Source: Kitasatospora sp. MMS16-BH015 (GTDB lineage Bacteria > Actinomycetota > Actinomycetes > Streptomycetales > Streptomycetaceae). From it: a stretch of DNA of 64,000 bases. Where the stretch lies: the NCBI RefSeq assembly GCF_002943525.1, contig NZ_CP025394.1, positions 1,736,001-1,800,000 of the forward strand. Direction: 5' to 3'. Shown here one piece after another: positions 42,520-51,321 of this stretch (its first letter is position 1; every line of letters begins with the position of its first letter). The notes under the pieces were generated by a model that saw nothing but the letters and a program-made list of their open reading frames with translations, did not search any database and was not told the origin of the DNA. Both the position numbers and the translations under genes were made by a program.

Positions 42520-43278
42520 TCAGACTGCGGCCAACCGCCCACTCGGGGCGGCCCGTTCGAAGCCCGGAGCGAACTCATCGGAGGGTTCGAACGGCCGGGC
42601 CGCGCCGTATTCGTCGGGGAGCCAGAGCCGGGCCGCCCGGGGACGGGCGGCGCCACCCCGCCCCTGGGCCGTGATCTCCACCTGCCGCCCCTGGAGCTGC
42701 CCGTGTCCGGCGCCGAGGCCGTACCAGCGGGCGGCGGCCAGCCGTAGCTGCAGGACGGCCCCCGGCCAAGGACCCGCAACGAGCAGGGCGCAGCCGCCCC
42801 GACGCAGTACGGCAGTGAGCCGAGTAGCGAGTTGCGGCGAGACCGGGCCGTCCGGCCGGAGCAGGATCACCCCGACCGCCGGCGCCAACGTCGCCACCAC
42901 TTCGGGCCACTGCCCGCCCGGATCGTCGACGAGCAGCAACCGCCGCAGGTCGAGCCCGTACCCGGCCGCAGCCCCGAGCCCGAGCTCAGGCAGCCCGACG
43001 GCCGCCACCCACTCCCCACCCGCAGTCGCGCTGACATCGACACCGGCACCACCCGCTTCGCCGAGCCCCGAAGCCCCGGCCGCCAGCGCCAACAGCAATC
43101 CGGTGTCCCCGGCCACCGAGACCGCAGCCCCGCGCCGCAGTCCACCCTCGGGCAGCAGGGCCGCGAGCGCCGGCAGCACGGGCAGCACACCCCGCTCCCC
43201 CGGCAGCCCAGGGACGGCGACAGTCGCCCCGGCGGTTCGGAGCGCTGCAGATTCGAAAACAGATTCGAAAGCGGGCAC
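42520..43278 (-). CDS. imuA': ImuA'-like mutasome protein
   Basis: This 252-residue RecA-like protein lacks a normal Walker A and resembles actinobacterial ImuA'. The matching stretches are LPVLPALAALLPEGGLRRGA, the strand LLLVDDPG, and a glycine-rich core. It precedes imuB by 24 bp and recruits it in the SOS mutasome of mycobacteria. The start is uncertain: GTG 43278 lies just downstream of the LexA box, while ATG 43296 overlaps the box. A 12-bp direct repeat (CAGATTCGAAAA/G) near its 5' end encodes FES twice. Confidence 0.8.
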   Translation of the reverse strand: MPAFESVFESAALRTAGATVAVPGLPGERGVLPVLPALAALLPEGGLRRGAAVSVAGDTGLLLALAAGASGLGEAGGAGVDVSATAGGEWVAAVGLPELGLGAAAGYGLDLRRLLLVDDPGGQWPEVVATLAPAVGVILLRPDGPVSPQLATRLTAVLRRGGCALLVAGPWPGAVLQLRLAAARWYGLGAGHGQLQGRQVEITAQGRGGAARPRAARLWLPDEYGAARPFEPSDEFAPGFERAAPSGRLAAV

Positions 43279-43288
43279 GCCCCTAGCA

Positions 43289-43304
43289 TCGAACATTCGT
43301 TCGT
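43289..43304 (-). promoter_or_regulatory. LexA (SOS) box upstream of imuA'
   Basis: TCGAACATTCGTTCGT matches the actinobacterial LexA consensus TCGAAC-N4-GTTCGA with one mismatch at the last base. It lies 10 bp before GTG 43278 and predicts DNA-damage induction of imuA'-imuB-dnaE2. Confidence 0.85.
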
Positions 43305-43318
43305 AAATATTCAAGTCC

Positions 43319-43900
43319 GAATCCGTGCAGCTCAGCGCCACCGAGCGTTACACCGAGGACAGCCTCGAGCGCCTGGGCAGCAACCGTCTGGACATCGTCC
43401 GGGTCCACGACATCGCCCAGGACTTCCACGGCGACCAGTGGTTGGCGAGGTTCGAGGAGGCCCGCACCGGCGCCTTCCGGCTGCTGTCCCGCCTGCGCGA
43501 GGAGGGCGTCGTCAAGGCCTGGGACCTGGGCGTCAACAAGACCGAGCCGATCGAGCTGACCCTCGCCCTGGACGAGCCGCGCCCCGACGGCTTCCTGCTC
43601 GCCGGGCGCTACGCCCTCCTCGACCACGATCACGCCCTACAGCGCCTGCTGCCCATGGCCCCGGAGCAGGGCGTCGACATGGTCGTCGACGACCCCTGCA
43701 GCTCCGGCGTCCTCGCCGGCGGTACCCACTCGAGTACCAGCCGGCCCCGCCCGCCATCCTGACGAAGGTCGCCCGCCTCAAGGACCTCACCGCCCGCCAC
43801 GGCGTGTCCGTCAAGGCCGCCGCCCTCCAGTTCTCCCTCGCCCAACCGGTGTCCACCGGTGTCCACCGCCGTCGTCCCCGGCGCCACCAAGCCCAGCCGC
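43319..43900 (+). pseudogene. Remnant of an aldo/keto reductase gene
   Basis: The reading reproduces the middle and end of an aldo/keto reductase: SLERLGSNRLDIVRVHDIAQ, VKAWDLGVNKTEP and later ILTKVARLKDLTARHGVSVK. The N-terminal third, with the catalytic Tyr region, is missing. One base seems lost near 43729 (CACTCGAG where CACTTCGAG is expected), shifting the frame. A 10-bp tandem duplication, GGTGTCCACC at 43848-43857 and 43858-43867, shifts it again. It is broken by three separate lesions and cannot make a working enzyme. The left breakpoint is within 20 bp of the imuA' promoter. Confidence 0.83.
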
Positions 43901-43901
43901 C

Positions 43902-44108
43902 CTGCCCGACTGGTTGCCCTGCATCCCCGAGAGCATCGCCCTCGAAGGCGGCCGGGTCCGGCAGCTGAAGAACCCCGAAGGCGAGGTGATCATCGATCGC
44001 CTCGTGGACTTCAACGAGGTTGAGCGGCAGTACAGTTACGCCGCCCACCGAGCCCCGTTCCCGGTGGACGGTTGCCTCTCCACGCTCCGGATCCACGCCC
44101 TCCCCGGC
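43902..44108 (+). pseudogene. Fragment of an SRPBCC (polyketide cyclase-like) gene
   Basis: About 69 codons read as the middle of an SRPBCC-family protein: LPDWLPCIPESIALEGGRV, then EGEVIIDRLVDFNEVERQYS and APFPVDGCLSTLRIHALPG. There is no start and the reading passes into unrelated sequence near 44108. It is joined directly to the end of the aldo/keto reductase relic, suggesting a deletion that fused two neighbouring genes before both decayed. Confidence 0.65.
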
Positions 44109-44339
44109 CCCAGCACCCCGCGCCTCGCAGTCCGGACGCGCACTCCACGCACCCGGGCCACCGGCGTTCACGGGCCGTCCGGCCTCACCGGTCCGTACCG
44201 CTCCCGGACGCAGCCGTCCGTGTTAGCGTCACGCGTCTGCTCCGGCCGGCCCGGCCATCGACCCAGCCAACAACCCGACCATCGAGCTGGCCATCGAGCC
44301 GACCAGACCTGACCCTCGGCCCCATCAAGGCGGAACGTG
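44109..44339. other. 231-bp stretch without a gene
   Basis: No gene was recognised. The stretch contains short degenerate repeats of CCATCGA near 44260-44300 and leads into the peptidase E start. Confidence 0.4.
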
Positions 44340-45026
44340 ATGAAACTTCTGCTCACCGACTCCGGCGTCAACAACCCGAGCATCCAGGCGGCCCTGGTCG
44401 ACCTGCTGGGCAAGCCGATCGCCGAAGCCGATGCCCTCTGCATCCCCACGGCCGGCTACGCCAGCCCGAACGGGAGCCCGTTCGGGCCGTGGCGCTTCAT
44501 CAGCGGGAACTCCCACTGCCCGATGACCGGGCTGGGGTGGAAGTCGGTGGGCGTGCTGGAGCTCACCGCGCTGCCCAGCATCGACCGGGAGCTCTGGACC
44601 GGCTGGGTGCGGGCGGCGGACGTGCTGCTGGTGAACGGCGGCGACGCGCTGTACCTGGCGCACTGGATGCGGGAGTCCGGGCTGGCCGACCTCTTCCCGT
44701 CGCTGACGGAGACCGTCTACGTCGGGTTCAGCGCCGGGAGCATGGTCCTGACGCCGCGTATCGGGGCGGAGTTCGTCGGCTGGCAGCAGCCCGGCGGGGA
44801 CGACCGCACGCTGGGGCTGGTCGATTTCTCGATCTTCCCGCACCTCGACAGCCCCGCCTGCCCGGAGAACACCACGGCCGACGCCGAACGCTGGGCCACC
44901 ACGATGACCGGCCCGGCGTACGCCATCGACCCGGAGACGGCGATCAAGGTGGTCGACGGCCGGGTCGAGATCGTCTCCGAGGGCCACTGGAAACTGTTCG
45001 ACCAGCCCCTCGACGCAACGGTCTGA
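44340..45026 (+). CDS. Peptidase E-like protein (S51 family)
   Basis: The 228-residue cytoplasmic serine peptidase-like protein has the nucleophile elbow GFSAGSMV and the downstream FSIFPHLDS segment with the probable catalytic His. It also has the VLLVNGGDALYLAHWM run of the S51 dipeptidase E group. Family members cleave Asp-X dipeptides or cyanophycin-type dipeptides. ATG 44340 is preferred over GTG 44337, with AGGCGG upstream. It is followed by a 9-bp repeat array and a GNAT gene on the same strand, possibly one transcript. Confidence 0.86.
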   Translation: MKLLLTDSGVNNPSIQAALVDLLGKPIAEADALCIPTAGYASPNGSPFGPWRFISGNSHCPMTGLGWKSVGVLELTALPSIDRELWTGWVRAADVLLVNGGDALYLAHWMRESGLADLFPSLTETVYVGFSAGSMVLTPRIGAEFVGWQQPGGDDRTLGLVDFSIFPHLDSPACPENTTADAERWATTMTGPAYAIDPETAIKVVDGRVEIVSEGHWKLFDQPLDATV

Positions 45027-45053
45027 GCATCCGGCGCCCCAGGACCCCGGTTA

Positions 45054-45098
45054 GCCGAGCAGGCCGAGCAGGCCGAGCAGGCCGAGCAGGCCGAGCAG
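45054..45098 (+). repeat. Five perfect 9-bp tandem repeats
   Basis: GCCGAGCAG is repeated five times without change from 45054 to 45098, with a partial sixth copy. It lies in the 119-bp gap between the peptidase E and GNAT genes. Confidence 0.92.
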
Positions 45099-45145
45099 GC
45101 CGAATTCGGTTGCCGCAGGCGCCGTGCCTGCCGAAAGATCGGCAC

Positions 45146-45691
45146 ATGAGCCATCTGATACGAGCAGTGACCGCCGAGGACTGGCCGCGCGTCAAGGAGC
45201 TGCGGCTGGCCGCACTGCTGGACCCGGTCGCGGACATCGCCTTCCTGGAGACGTACGAGAACGCCGCCGCGCAGCCGGACGAGTTCTGGCAGCAGCGGGC
45301 GGCCGGCGCCCGCGGCGAGATGATCGCGCGGCAGTTCGTCGCCGAGCGGCCGGACGGCGGGTGGGACGGTTCGGTGTCGGTGCTGATCGAGCGGGCCGGG
45401 CGGCCGGACGTGCTGGGGCGGCCGAACGAGTTCGACCAGGCCCACCTAGTCGGGGTGTTCGTCCGACCGGAGCAGCGCGGCACCGGCCTGGCCCGCGAGC
45501 TGTTCGACGCGGCGGTGGCGTTCGCGCGCGAGCTGGAGGAGCCCGCGGTCGAGCGGATCCGGCTCTTCGTGCACGAGAAGAACACGCACGCCGAGGCCTT
45601 CTACCGGAAGATCGGCTTCGCCCGCAGCGGCAACACCTTCCCGGTCCCGGGTGACGAGTCCTCGATCGAGCACGAGCTCGTGCTCGGGTAG
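45146..45691 (+). CDS. GNAT-family N-acetyltransferase
   Basis: This 181-residue protein has the GNAT fold. Acetyl-CoA-binding motif A is clear in HLVGVFVRPEQRGTGLAREL (the RGTG loop), and the C-terminal HEKNTHAEAFYRKIGFARSG contains motif B. The acceptor substrate is unknown. ATG 45146 begins MSHLIRAVTAEDWPRV, the normal GNAT start; a much longer in-frame reading upstream is not supported. The ribosome binding site is weak (GAAAGAT). Confidence 0.88.
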   Translation: MSHLIRAVTAEDWPRVKELRLAALLDPVADIAFLETYENAAAQPDEFWQQRAAGARGEMIARQFVAERPDGGWDGSVSVLIERAGRPDVLGRPNEFDQAHLVGVFVRPEQRGTGLARELFDAAVAFARELEEPAVERIRLFVHEKNTHAEAFYRKIGFARSGNTFPVPGDESSIEHELVLG

Positions 45692-45701
45692 CGGCTTGAA
45701 C

Positions 45702-45737
45702 AGCGGCGCGAGCAGCGGCGCGAGCACCGGCGCGAGC
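45702..45737. repeat. Three 12-bp tandem repeats after the GNAT gene
   Basis: AGCGGCGCGAGC at 45702-45713 and 45714-45725 is followed by ACCGGCGCGAGC at 45726-45737. The array begins 11 bp after the GNAT stop. Confidence 0.85.
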
Positions 45738-45763
45738 ACCAGCCCGGGTAACGCCGGGCCGTC

Positions 45764-47074
45764 CTAACCGACGGTCTCGGCGGCCGCGGCCGGGATCGGG
45801 ATCGGGCTCGGACTCGGACTCGGGCCCGTCGGTTCGGCGAGCGGGCGGCGGGTGCGTTCGGCCCAGGCCGCCACCGGGGGGCCGGCTGCGCCGAGGGCGG
45901 CGAAGAGGACGCCCAGGAGCAGCCAGCCCGGCTGCCCGAGGGCCAGCACCGCGCCGGTCAGCACCAGCGGGGCGAGGGCCTGGCCGGTGTCGAAGCCGAT
46001 GCCGAACAGGCCATGGTACTGGCCCTGGGCGTGGTCGGGGGCCAGGCCGTAGCCGAGGGCGAAGGCGGCCGAGGACTCCCAGACCTCGCCGATGCTGTGC
46101 ACGCAGACCGCGAGGAAGGCGAGCGCCGGGGCCACCCAGGCGGGCACGTCGGCGGTCAGGGCCATCAGCGGGCAGCTGAGCAGGAAGAGCAGGCCGGCCC
46201 GGCGGAAGGCCCGGCCGCCCTGGGTCGGGGTCTCCACCTTGGCGCCGAGCCGGCGCTGGAGCAGCACGCAGACGCCGGAGCTGGTCGCGTTGACCAGGGC
46301 CACCGTCCAGCGCGGGGCGTCGGTGTGGGCGGTGAGCCAGAGCGGCAGCAGCAGGGCGGCGGTCTGGTACTGCAGGCCCATGGCGCTGTAGAGCGCGACG
46401 AAGGAGACGTACGGCCGGTCGGCCAGCACCGACCAGCGGCGGTGCCCGGCTGGCTTGGGCAGCGGGCGGTAACCCGGCACGCCGAGCAGGACGACCAGGG
46501 CGGCCAGCGCGAAGCTGGCGGCGTTGGCGAGGATCAGGCCGGTGTAGGCGGCCCGGGTGCCGAGCTGGATGGCGAAGCCCGCGCCGAGGGTGCCCAGCAC
46601 CACGCCGAGGTTGACGAAGGTGCGCAGCCGGGCCCGGAAGGCGGCGGGGCGTTCGCCGCCGACCCTGGCCACCAGGGCGCCGCCCGCCGCGCCGGCGGCG
46701 GTGGCGGCCAGCCGGTCCAGGGTGGCGACCAGGGTGAAGGCCAGCCAGCCGTCGATGAAGACGAAGGCCGCCATGGTGACGGCCTGCAGGGTGAGGGTGG
46801 TCAGCCAGACGGTGCGCGGCCCGTACCGGTCGGCGAGGTTCCCTGCGGGCAGGCCGGCCGCGAGACCCGCGAGGCCGGCGATGGTCAGGCCGGCACCGAC
46901 CTGGGCGGGGTGCAGGCCCACCACGAAGGTGAAGTAGAGGATCGCGGCGGTGTTGAACAGGCCGTTGCCCACCCGGCTGATGAAGTGGGCGGTGATCAGG
47001 GCGCGCTGCGGACCGGCCGCCGCTGTCTCGGATATCCGCTGCTCCGTGCCTGTGGCCGTGCCCCCGCTGGTCAT
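45764..47074 (-). CDS. MFS transporter
   Basis: The 436-residue membrane protein has about 12 transmembrane segments and the MFS loop 2-3 motif in GNLADRYGPRTVW. Early TAHFISRVGNGLFNTAAI is typical of actinobacterial drug/metabolite exporters. The C-terminus ends in a Ser/Pro/Ile-rich tail. ATG 47074 is preferred; GTG 47107 would add 11 residues. It diverges from the multicopper oxidase gene at 47173. The substrate is unknown. Confidence 0.87.
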   Translation of the reverse strand: MTSGGTATGTEQRISETAAAGPQRALITAHFISRVGNGLFNTAAILYFTFVVGLHPAQVGAGLTIAGLAGLAAGLPAGNLADRYGPRTVWLTTLTLQAVTMAAFVFIDGWLAFTLVATLDRLAATAAGAAGGALVARVGGERPAAFRARLRTFVNLGVVLGTLGAGFAIQLGTRAAYTGLILANAASFALAALVVLLGVPGYRPLPKPAGHRRWSVLADRPYVSFVALYSAMGLQYQTAALLLPLWLTAHTDAPRWTVALVNATSSGVCVLLQRRLGAKVETPTQGGRAFRRAGLLFLLSCPLMALTADVPAWVAPALAFLAVCVHSIGEVWESSAAFALGYGLAPDHAQGQYHGLFGIGFDTGQALAPLVLTGAVLALGQPGWLLLGVLFAALGAAGPPVAAWAERTRRPLAEPTGPSPSPSPIPIPAAAAETVG

Positions 47075-47172
47075 GCCGGTCAGGCTAACAGGGGGGATTT
47101 TCGCCACCCGGTACGGACCGGTCGGTGCGGCACTCCGGGCGATCGGCGCTTTTCGACCTAGATTGACCGGTT

Positions 47173-48762
47173 ATGGGAGAAAGTGTCGGGATCAGTCGCC
47201 GGTCGGTGCTCAAGGCGGCGGCCGCCGCCGGTCTCGGGGTGGCGGTGGATCAGGTCGCCGCCGGGCGGGCCGCCGCCGCAGCTTCCCCGGCGGCAGCGGC
47301 CTTCCCGCAGTCAGCCGAAGCGGGCCGGCGGGTGGTGGCGCAGACGCTGGACGTGCGGTACGCCGAGGTCGAGGTGCCGGGGTACGGCACGGTCACCACC
47401 CGGGCGTACAACGGGACGGTGCCGGGGCCGACGCTGCGGGTGCGCGGCGGCGACCTGCTGCGGCTGACCCAGGTCAACGGCCTGCCGCCGAACCCGCCGC
47501 ACGAGGGCGGCCCGCACACCCCGCACCACCCCAACAGCTTCAACCTGCACACCCACGGGATGCACGTCTCCCCCGCCGGGGAGGCCGACAACGTGCTGCG
47601 CGAGTTCGCCCCGCGCACCGCCGAGGAGGTGGCGGCAGGCGCGCCGGAGCCCCGGTACACCACGGTCATCGAGGTGCCGGCCGACCACCCGGCCGGCACC
47701 TACTGGTACCACCCGCACCTGCACGGCGCCACGGCCGAACAGCTGGCCGGCGGCCTGGCCGGGGTGATCGTCGTCGAGGGCGACGTGGACGAAGTCCCGG
47801 AGATCCGGGCCGCCGACGAACTCGTGCTCTGCATCAACGAGTTGAAGCTCAAGGACGGCAAGGTGCCACCGTTCTCCTCGGGCGGCTGGATGTCGGGCGT
47901 CCCGTCCGTCTTCACCGTCAACGGCGCCGTCAACCCGACGCTGGGGCTGCGCCCGGGCGAGGTGCAGCGCTGGCGGCTGGTGGCGGCCACCGCGTTCACC
48001 GCCCTGAACATCGAACTCACAAGCAGTGCAAGCAATTTGACGTTGCATCAGATCGCCCAGGACGGCGTCACCTTCGCGGCGCCGGTCGCCCGGGCCCGCC
48101 TGGAGCTGGCCATGGGCAACCGTGCCGACGTCCTGGTGCTCGGCGGGCAGCCGGGACGGTACGAACTGCGCGCGGACGGGGTGGCCGAGCCGCTGCTGAC
48201 GGTGGAGGTGGCGGGGGAAGCCGTCGAGCCGCCGATGCGGCTGCCCGAACTGCTGCCGCCGGGGCGGCCGTTGATCGAGGAGCAGGAGCTCACCGACCCG
48301 GCCGCGGAGCGCGAGGTGCTCTTCCACGTCGACCCGAACGTCTTCCCCGGCGACTTCCCCAACGCCTACCGCGTGCTGGGCTCGCACCCGACCCCGGCGG
48401 TCGATCCGGACGGGGATCTCGGGCACGACCCCGCCTACGGGCTGTTCGATCCCTGCTACACCAACCACACGCTGCGCCTGGGCACCGTCGAGCGCTGGAC
48501 CGTCCGCACCGGCGAGACCTCGCCCTTCCTCAACCACCCCTTCCACCTGCACACCAACCAGTTCCTGGTCACCCACCGCAACGGCGAGCGGCTCGACCCG
48601 CCGGTCTGGCACGACACCGTCGGCCTGGCCGGCGGGCAGCCCGGCGAGTCGGTGACCTTCCTGGTCCGCTACCAGGACTTCACCGGCCGCACCATCGCGC
48701 ACTGCCACCACCTCCACCACGAGGACCTTGGCATGATGCAGACCGTCGACTACGTCCGCTGA
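47173..48762 (+). CDS. Multicopper oxidase, Tat-exported
   Basis: This 529-residue protein starts with a twin-arginine signal (SRRSVLKAAAAAGLG) and has three cupredoxin domains. All four copper-binding clusters are present: NLHTHGMHV, WYHPHLHG, HPFHLHTNQF, and HCHHLHHEDLGMM, which supplies the type 1 Cys, His and Met ligands. It should oxidise phenols, bilirubin-like compounds or metals with reduction of oxygen to water outside the membrane. TAGATT at 47159-47164, nine bases before ATG 47173, and the lack of a Shine-Dalgarno suggest a leaderless mRNA. Confidence 0.92.
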   Translation: MGESVGISRRSVLKAAAAAGLGVAVDQVAAGRAAAAASPAAAAFPQSAEAGRRVVAQTLDVRYAEVEVPGYGTVTTRAYNGTVPGPTLRVRGGDLLRLTQVNGLPPNPPHEGGPHTPHHPNSFNLHTHGMHVSPAGEADNVLREFAPRTAEEVAAGAPEPRYTTVIEVPADHPAGTYWYHPHLHGATAEQLAGGLAGVIVVEGDVDEVPEIRAADELVLCINELKLKDGKVPPFSSGGWMSGVPSVFTVNGAVNPTLGLRPGEVQRWRLVAATAFTALNIELTSSASNLTLHQIAQDGVTFAAPVARARLELAMGNRADVLVLGGQPGRYELRADGVAEPLLTVEVAGEAVEPPMRLPELLPPGRPLIEEQELTDPAAEREVLFHVDPNVFPGDFPNAYRVLGSHPTPAVDPDGDLGHDPAYGLFDPCYTNHTLRLGTVERWTVRTGETSPFLNHPFHLHTNQFLVTHRNGERLDPPVWHDTVGLAGGQPGESVTFLVRYQDFTGRTIAHCHHLHHEDLGMMQTVDYVR

Positions 48763-48765
48763 GCA

Positions 48766-48830
48766 GACCACCCCGGCCGACCACCCCGGCCGGCCACTGC
48801 ACCTGCCGCCCCGGCCGGCCGCTGCACCTG
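48766..48830. repeat. Nested tandem repeats after the multicopper oxidase gene
   Basis: GACCACCCCGGCC is repeated at 48766-48778 and 48779-48791. A 22-bp segment, CCCCGGCCGGCC(A/G)CTGCACCTG, then occurs at 48784-48805 and 48809-48830. The arrays start four bases after the stop. Confidence 0.85.
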
Positions 48831-48934
48831 ATCGGGTGATCCCCGGCGGGTGGGCTTGGGGTGGCGGGGTCCGGCGGTGATGCTGGACGGGTCGAGTGGC
48901 CGCGGACGACGGTCGTGGACGGTGGGAGGTACGG

Positions 48935-49354
48935 GTGTCGGATGCGCTGGAGCCGCCGGCTCCGCAGGTGTGGCCGAGCCTGCGGGCGCGGGACGCACGG
49001 GAGTTGATCCGCTTCCTGGTGGCCGCCTTCGGCTTCGAGGAGACGGTGGTGTACGGCGAGGGCGACCGGGTGGACCACGCCCAGCTGTGCTGGCCGCTGG
49101 GCGGCGGGATCATGCTCGGCTCCGCCCGGCCTGAGGACGCCGAGGACGAGTGGCCGCTGCGGCCCGGCACCTTCGGCGCGTACGTGGTCACCGACGACCC
49201 GGACGGGCTGCACGCCCGCGCCCTGGCCGCCGGCGCCGAGATCACCTCGCCCCCGCACGACACCGACTACGGCTCGCGCGACTTCGCCGCCCGCGATCCG
49301 GAGGGCAACCGCTGGTCCTTCGGCACCTACCGAGGTGAGCCCAGGCGTGGCTGA
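48935..49354 (+). CDS. VOC-family protein, glyoxalase-like
   Basis: The 139-residue single-domain VOC protein has the [20 protein letters not shown] opening, the [16 protein letters not shown] core and the end element [16 protein letters not shown]. It resembles the PhnB/YkcA-like group in which function is unassigned. GTG 48935 follows GGGAGG by five bases; a longer in-frame reading from 48896 has no such site. Confidence 0.82.
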   Translation: MSDALEPPAPQVWPSLRARDARELIRFLVAAFGFEETVVYGEGDRVDHAQLCWPLGGGIMLGSARPEDAEDEWPLRPGTFGAYVVTDDPDGLHARALAAGAEITSPPHDTDYGSRDFAARDPEGNRWSFGTYRGEPRRG

Positions 49355-49479
49355 CCACCCGTCACCGACCTGGCGCACCGGGCGCCGGAGGCGTTCTTGA
49401 CGGACCGGTCCGGGTGCCCAAGCCTGATCCACACGGGCCGCCCGACCGGGGTCGGCCGGCGAATGTGGAGGTCGAAGCA

Positions 49480-51096
49480 GTGACGGTACAGGCGTCCTAC
49501 TCCTCGGGCAGCACCGCCAAGCCCCTGTTGACGGAGACCATCGGCGCCTGCCTGCGCCGGGTCGCCGCCGAACGGCCCGGCGGCGAGGCGCTGGTGGACG
49601 TACCCTCCGGCCGTCGCTGGACCTACGCCGAACTCGACCACGACGTGGACGAATTGGCCCGCGACCTGCGGGCCCGCGGGGTGGTCAAGGGCGACCGGGT
49701 CGGGATCTGGGCGCCCAACTGTCCGGAGTGGGTGCTGGTGCAGTACGCCACCGCGCGGCTCGGCGCGGTGCTGGTCAACATCAACCCGGCCTACCGCGCC
49801 CACGAGTTGGCGTACGTGCTCGACCAGGCCGGGATCAGCCTGCTGGTCTCCGCCACCAGCCACCGGGACAGCGACTACCGGGCCATGGTGGCCGAGGTGG
49901 CCGCCGACTGCCCGGGCCTGCGCGAGACGCTCTGGATCGGCGACCCGAGCTGGCAACTCAAGCCGGGCGAGGGCGAGTTCGAGGAGCTGGACTGCCACGA
50001 GCCGATCAACGTGCAGTACACCTCCGGCACCACCGGCTTCCCCAAGGGCGCCACTCTCTCGCACCACAACATCCTCAACAACGCGCACGGCGTGGGCGCC
50101 CTGCTCGGCTACACCGAGCAGGACCGGATCTGCGTGCCGGTGCCCTTCTACCACTGCTTCGGGATGGTGCTCGGCAATCTCGCCGCGCTCAGCCACCGGG
50201 CCTGCGTGATCATCCCGGCCGCCGGCTTCGACCCGGCCGCCACCCTGCGCGCGGTGGCCGCCGAACGGGCCACCTCGCTCTACGGCGTGCCCACCATGTT
50301 CATCGCCGAGCTGGGCCTGCCCGACTTCGCGAGCCACGACCTCTCCTCGCTGCGGACCGGCCTGATGGGCGGCTCGCCCTGCCCGGTGGAGGTGATGAAG
50401 AAGGTCACCTCGGACATGCACATGGCCGAGGTGGCGATCGCGTACGGGATGACCGAGACCTCGCCGGTCTCCACCCTGACCAGGCACGACGACGACCTGG
50501 CCCACCGCACCGAGACGGTCGGCCGGGTGATGCCGCACGTGGAGGTGAAGATCGCCGACCCGGCCACCGGCGCCACCGTCGACCGCGGCACCCCCGGGGA
50601 GCTGCGCACCCGGGGCTACTCGGTGATGCTCGGCTACTGGGACGATCCCGAGCGGACGGCCGAGGCGGTGGACGAGGAGGGCTGGATGCACACCGGCGAC
50701 CTCGCGGTGATGCACGAGGACGGGTACGTGGCCATCGTCGGCCGGATCAAGGACATGATCATCCGGGGCGGGGAGAACGTCTACCCCCGGGAGATCGAGG
50801 AGTTCCTGCACCGCCACCCCGAGATCGTGGACGTGCAGGTGGTCGGCGTGCCGGACGAGCGCTACGGCGAGGAGGTCTTCGCCTTCGTGATCCTGCGCGA
50901 CCCGGCGGCCACCACCCTCGGCCAGCCCGAGCTGGCCGAGTACTGCCGGGGACAGCTGGCCCGCTACAAGACCCCGCGCCACGTGCTGGTGGTCGACTCC
51001 TTCCCGATGACGGTCAGCGGCAAGGTGCGCAAGACCGAGCTGCGGGAGCTGGCCGAGCGCTCGCTGCGCGACGCCGGGGCCTCGTCGCAGAGCTGA
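49480..51096 (+). CDS. Acyl-CoA synthetase (AMP-forming), FadD type
   Basis: This 538-residue ANL-superfamily enzyme has the P-loop [12 protein letters not shown], the core [10 protein letters not shown], the hinge [20 protein letters not shown] (hinge Asp/Lys), and the catalytic Lys in [11 protein letters not shown]. It should activate a medium- or long-chain fatty acid to acyl-CoA. It is not a close copy of the ligase at 31599-33134. GTG 49480 is chosen because GGAGGT lies seven bases upstream. Its last codons and stop are part of a 20-bp tandem array. Confidence 0.93.
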   Translation: MTVQASYSSGSTAKPLLTETIGACLRRVAAERPGGEALVDVPSGRRWTYAELDHDVDELARDLRARGVVKGDRVGIWAPNCPEWVLVQYATARLGAVLVNINPAYRAHELAYVLDQAGISLLVSATSHRDSDYRAMVAEVAADCPGLRETLWIGDPSWQLKPGEGEFEELDCHEPINVQYTSGTTGFPKGATLSHHNILNNAHGVGALLGYTEQDRICVPVPFYHCFGMVLGNLAALSHRACVIIPAAGFDPAATLRAVAAERATSLYGVPTMFIAELGLPDFASHDLSSLRTGLMGGSPCPVEVMKKVTSDMHMAEVAIAYGMTETSPVSTLTRHDDDLAHRTETVGRVMPHVEVKIADPATGATVDRGTPGELRTRGYSVMLGYWDDPERTAEAVDEEGWMHTGDLAVMHEDGYVAIVGRIKDMIIRGGENVYPREIEEFLHRHPEIVDVQVVGVPDERYGEEVFAFVILRDPAATTLGQPELAEYCRGQLARYKTPRHVLVVDSFPMTVSGKVRKTELRELAERSLRDAGASSQS

Positions 51097-51199
51097 GGCC
51101 CTCGCCGCAGAGCTGACGGCCTGCGCCGCGGAGCTGAGGCCCTCGCCGCAGAGCTGACGGCCTGCGCCGCGGAGCTGAGACCCTCGTCACGGAGCTGCG
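51078..51199. repeat. Six tandem 20-21-bp repeats spanning the stop codon of the acyl-CoA ligase
   Basis: Units such as GGCCCTCGCCGCAGAGCTGA begin at 51078 and recur to 51199; five of the six end in GAGCTGA. A 41-bp higher-order unit is perfectly repeated at 51097-51137 and 51138-51178. The first unit contains the real stop. Confidence 0.9.
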
Positions 51200-51321
51200 G
51201 CCCGCCGGGCGGGAATGAGACCGGACGGGCGGCGGCTTACGCTGGTGACGTGCGCGGACGCGTCGTCGCCGCACCCTGCCGCCCTCCCCCGGAGGGCACC
51301 GGAACCCCTCGGACGCCACCC

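Noticed and set aside
43289..43304. Reading the imuA' start at ATG 43296 as certain
   Set aside because: It overlaps the LexA box and has no ribosome binding site; GTG 43278 is at least as likely.
44072..45691. A 539-residue protein covering the peptidase E region and the GNAT gene
   Set aside because: The upstream part is out of frame with peptidase E and has no family similarity; the GNAT fold begins at 45146.
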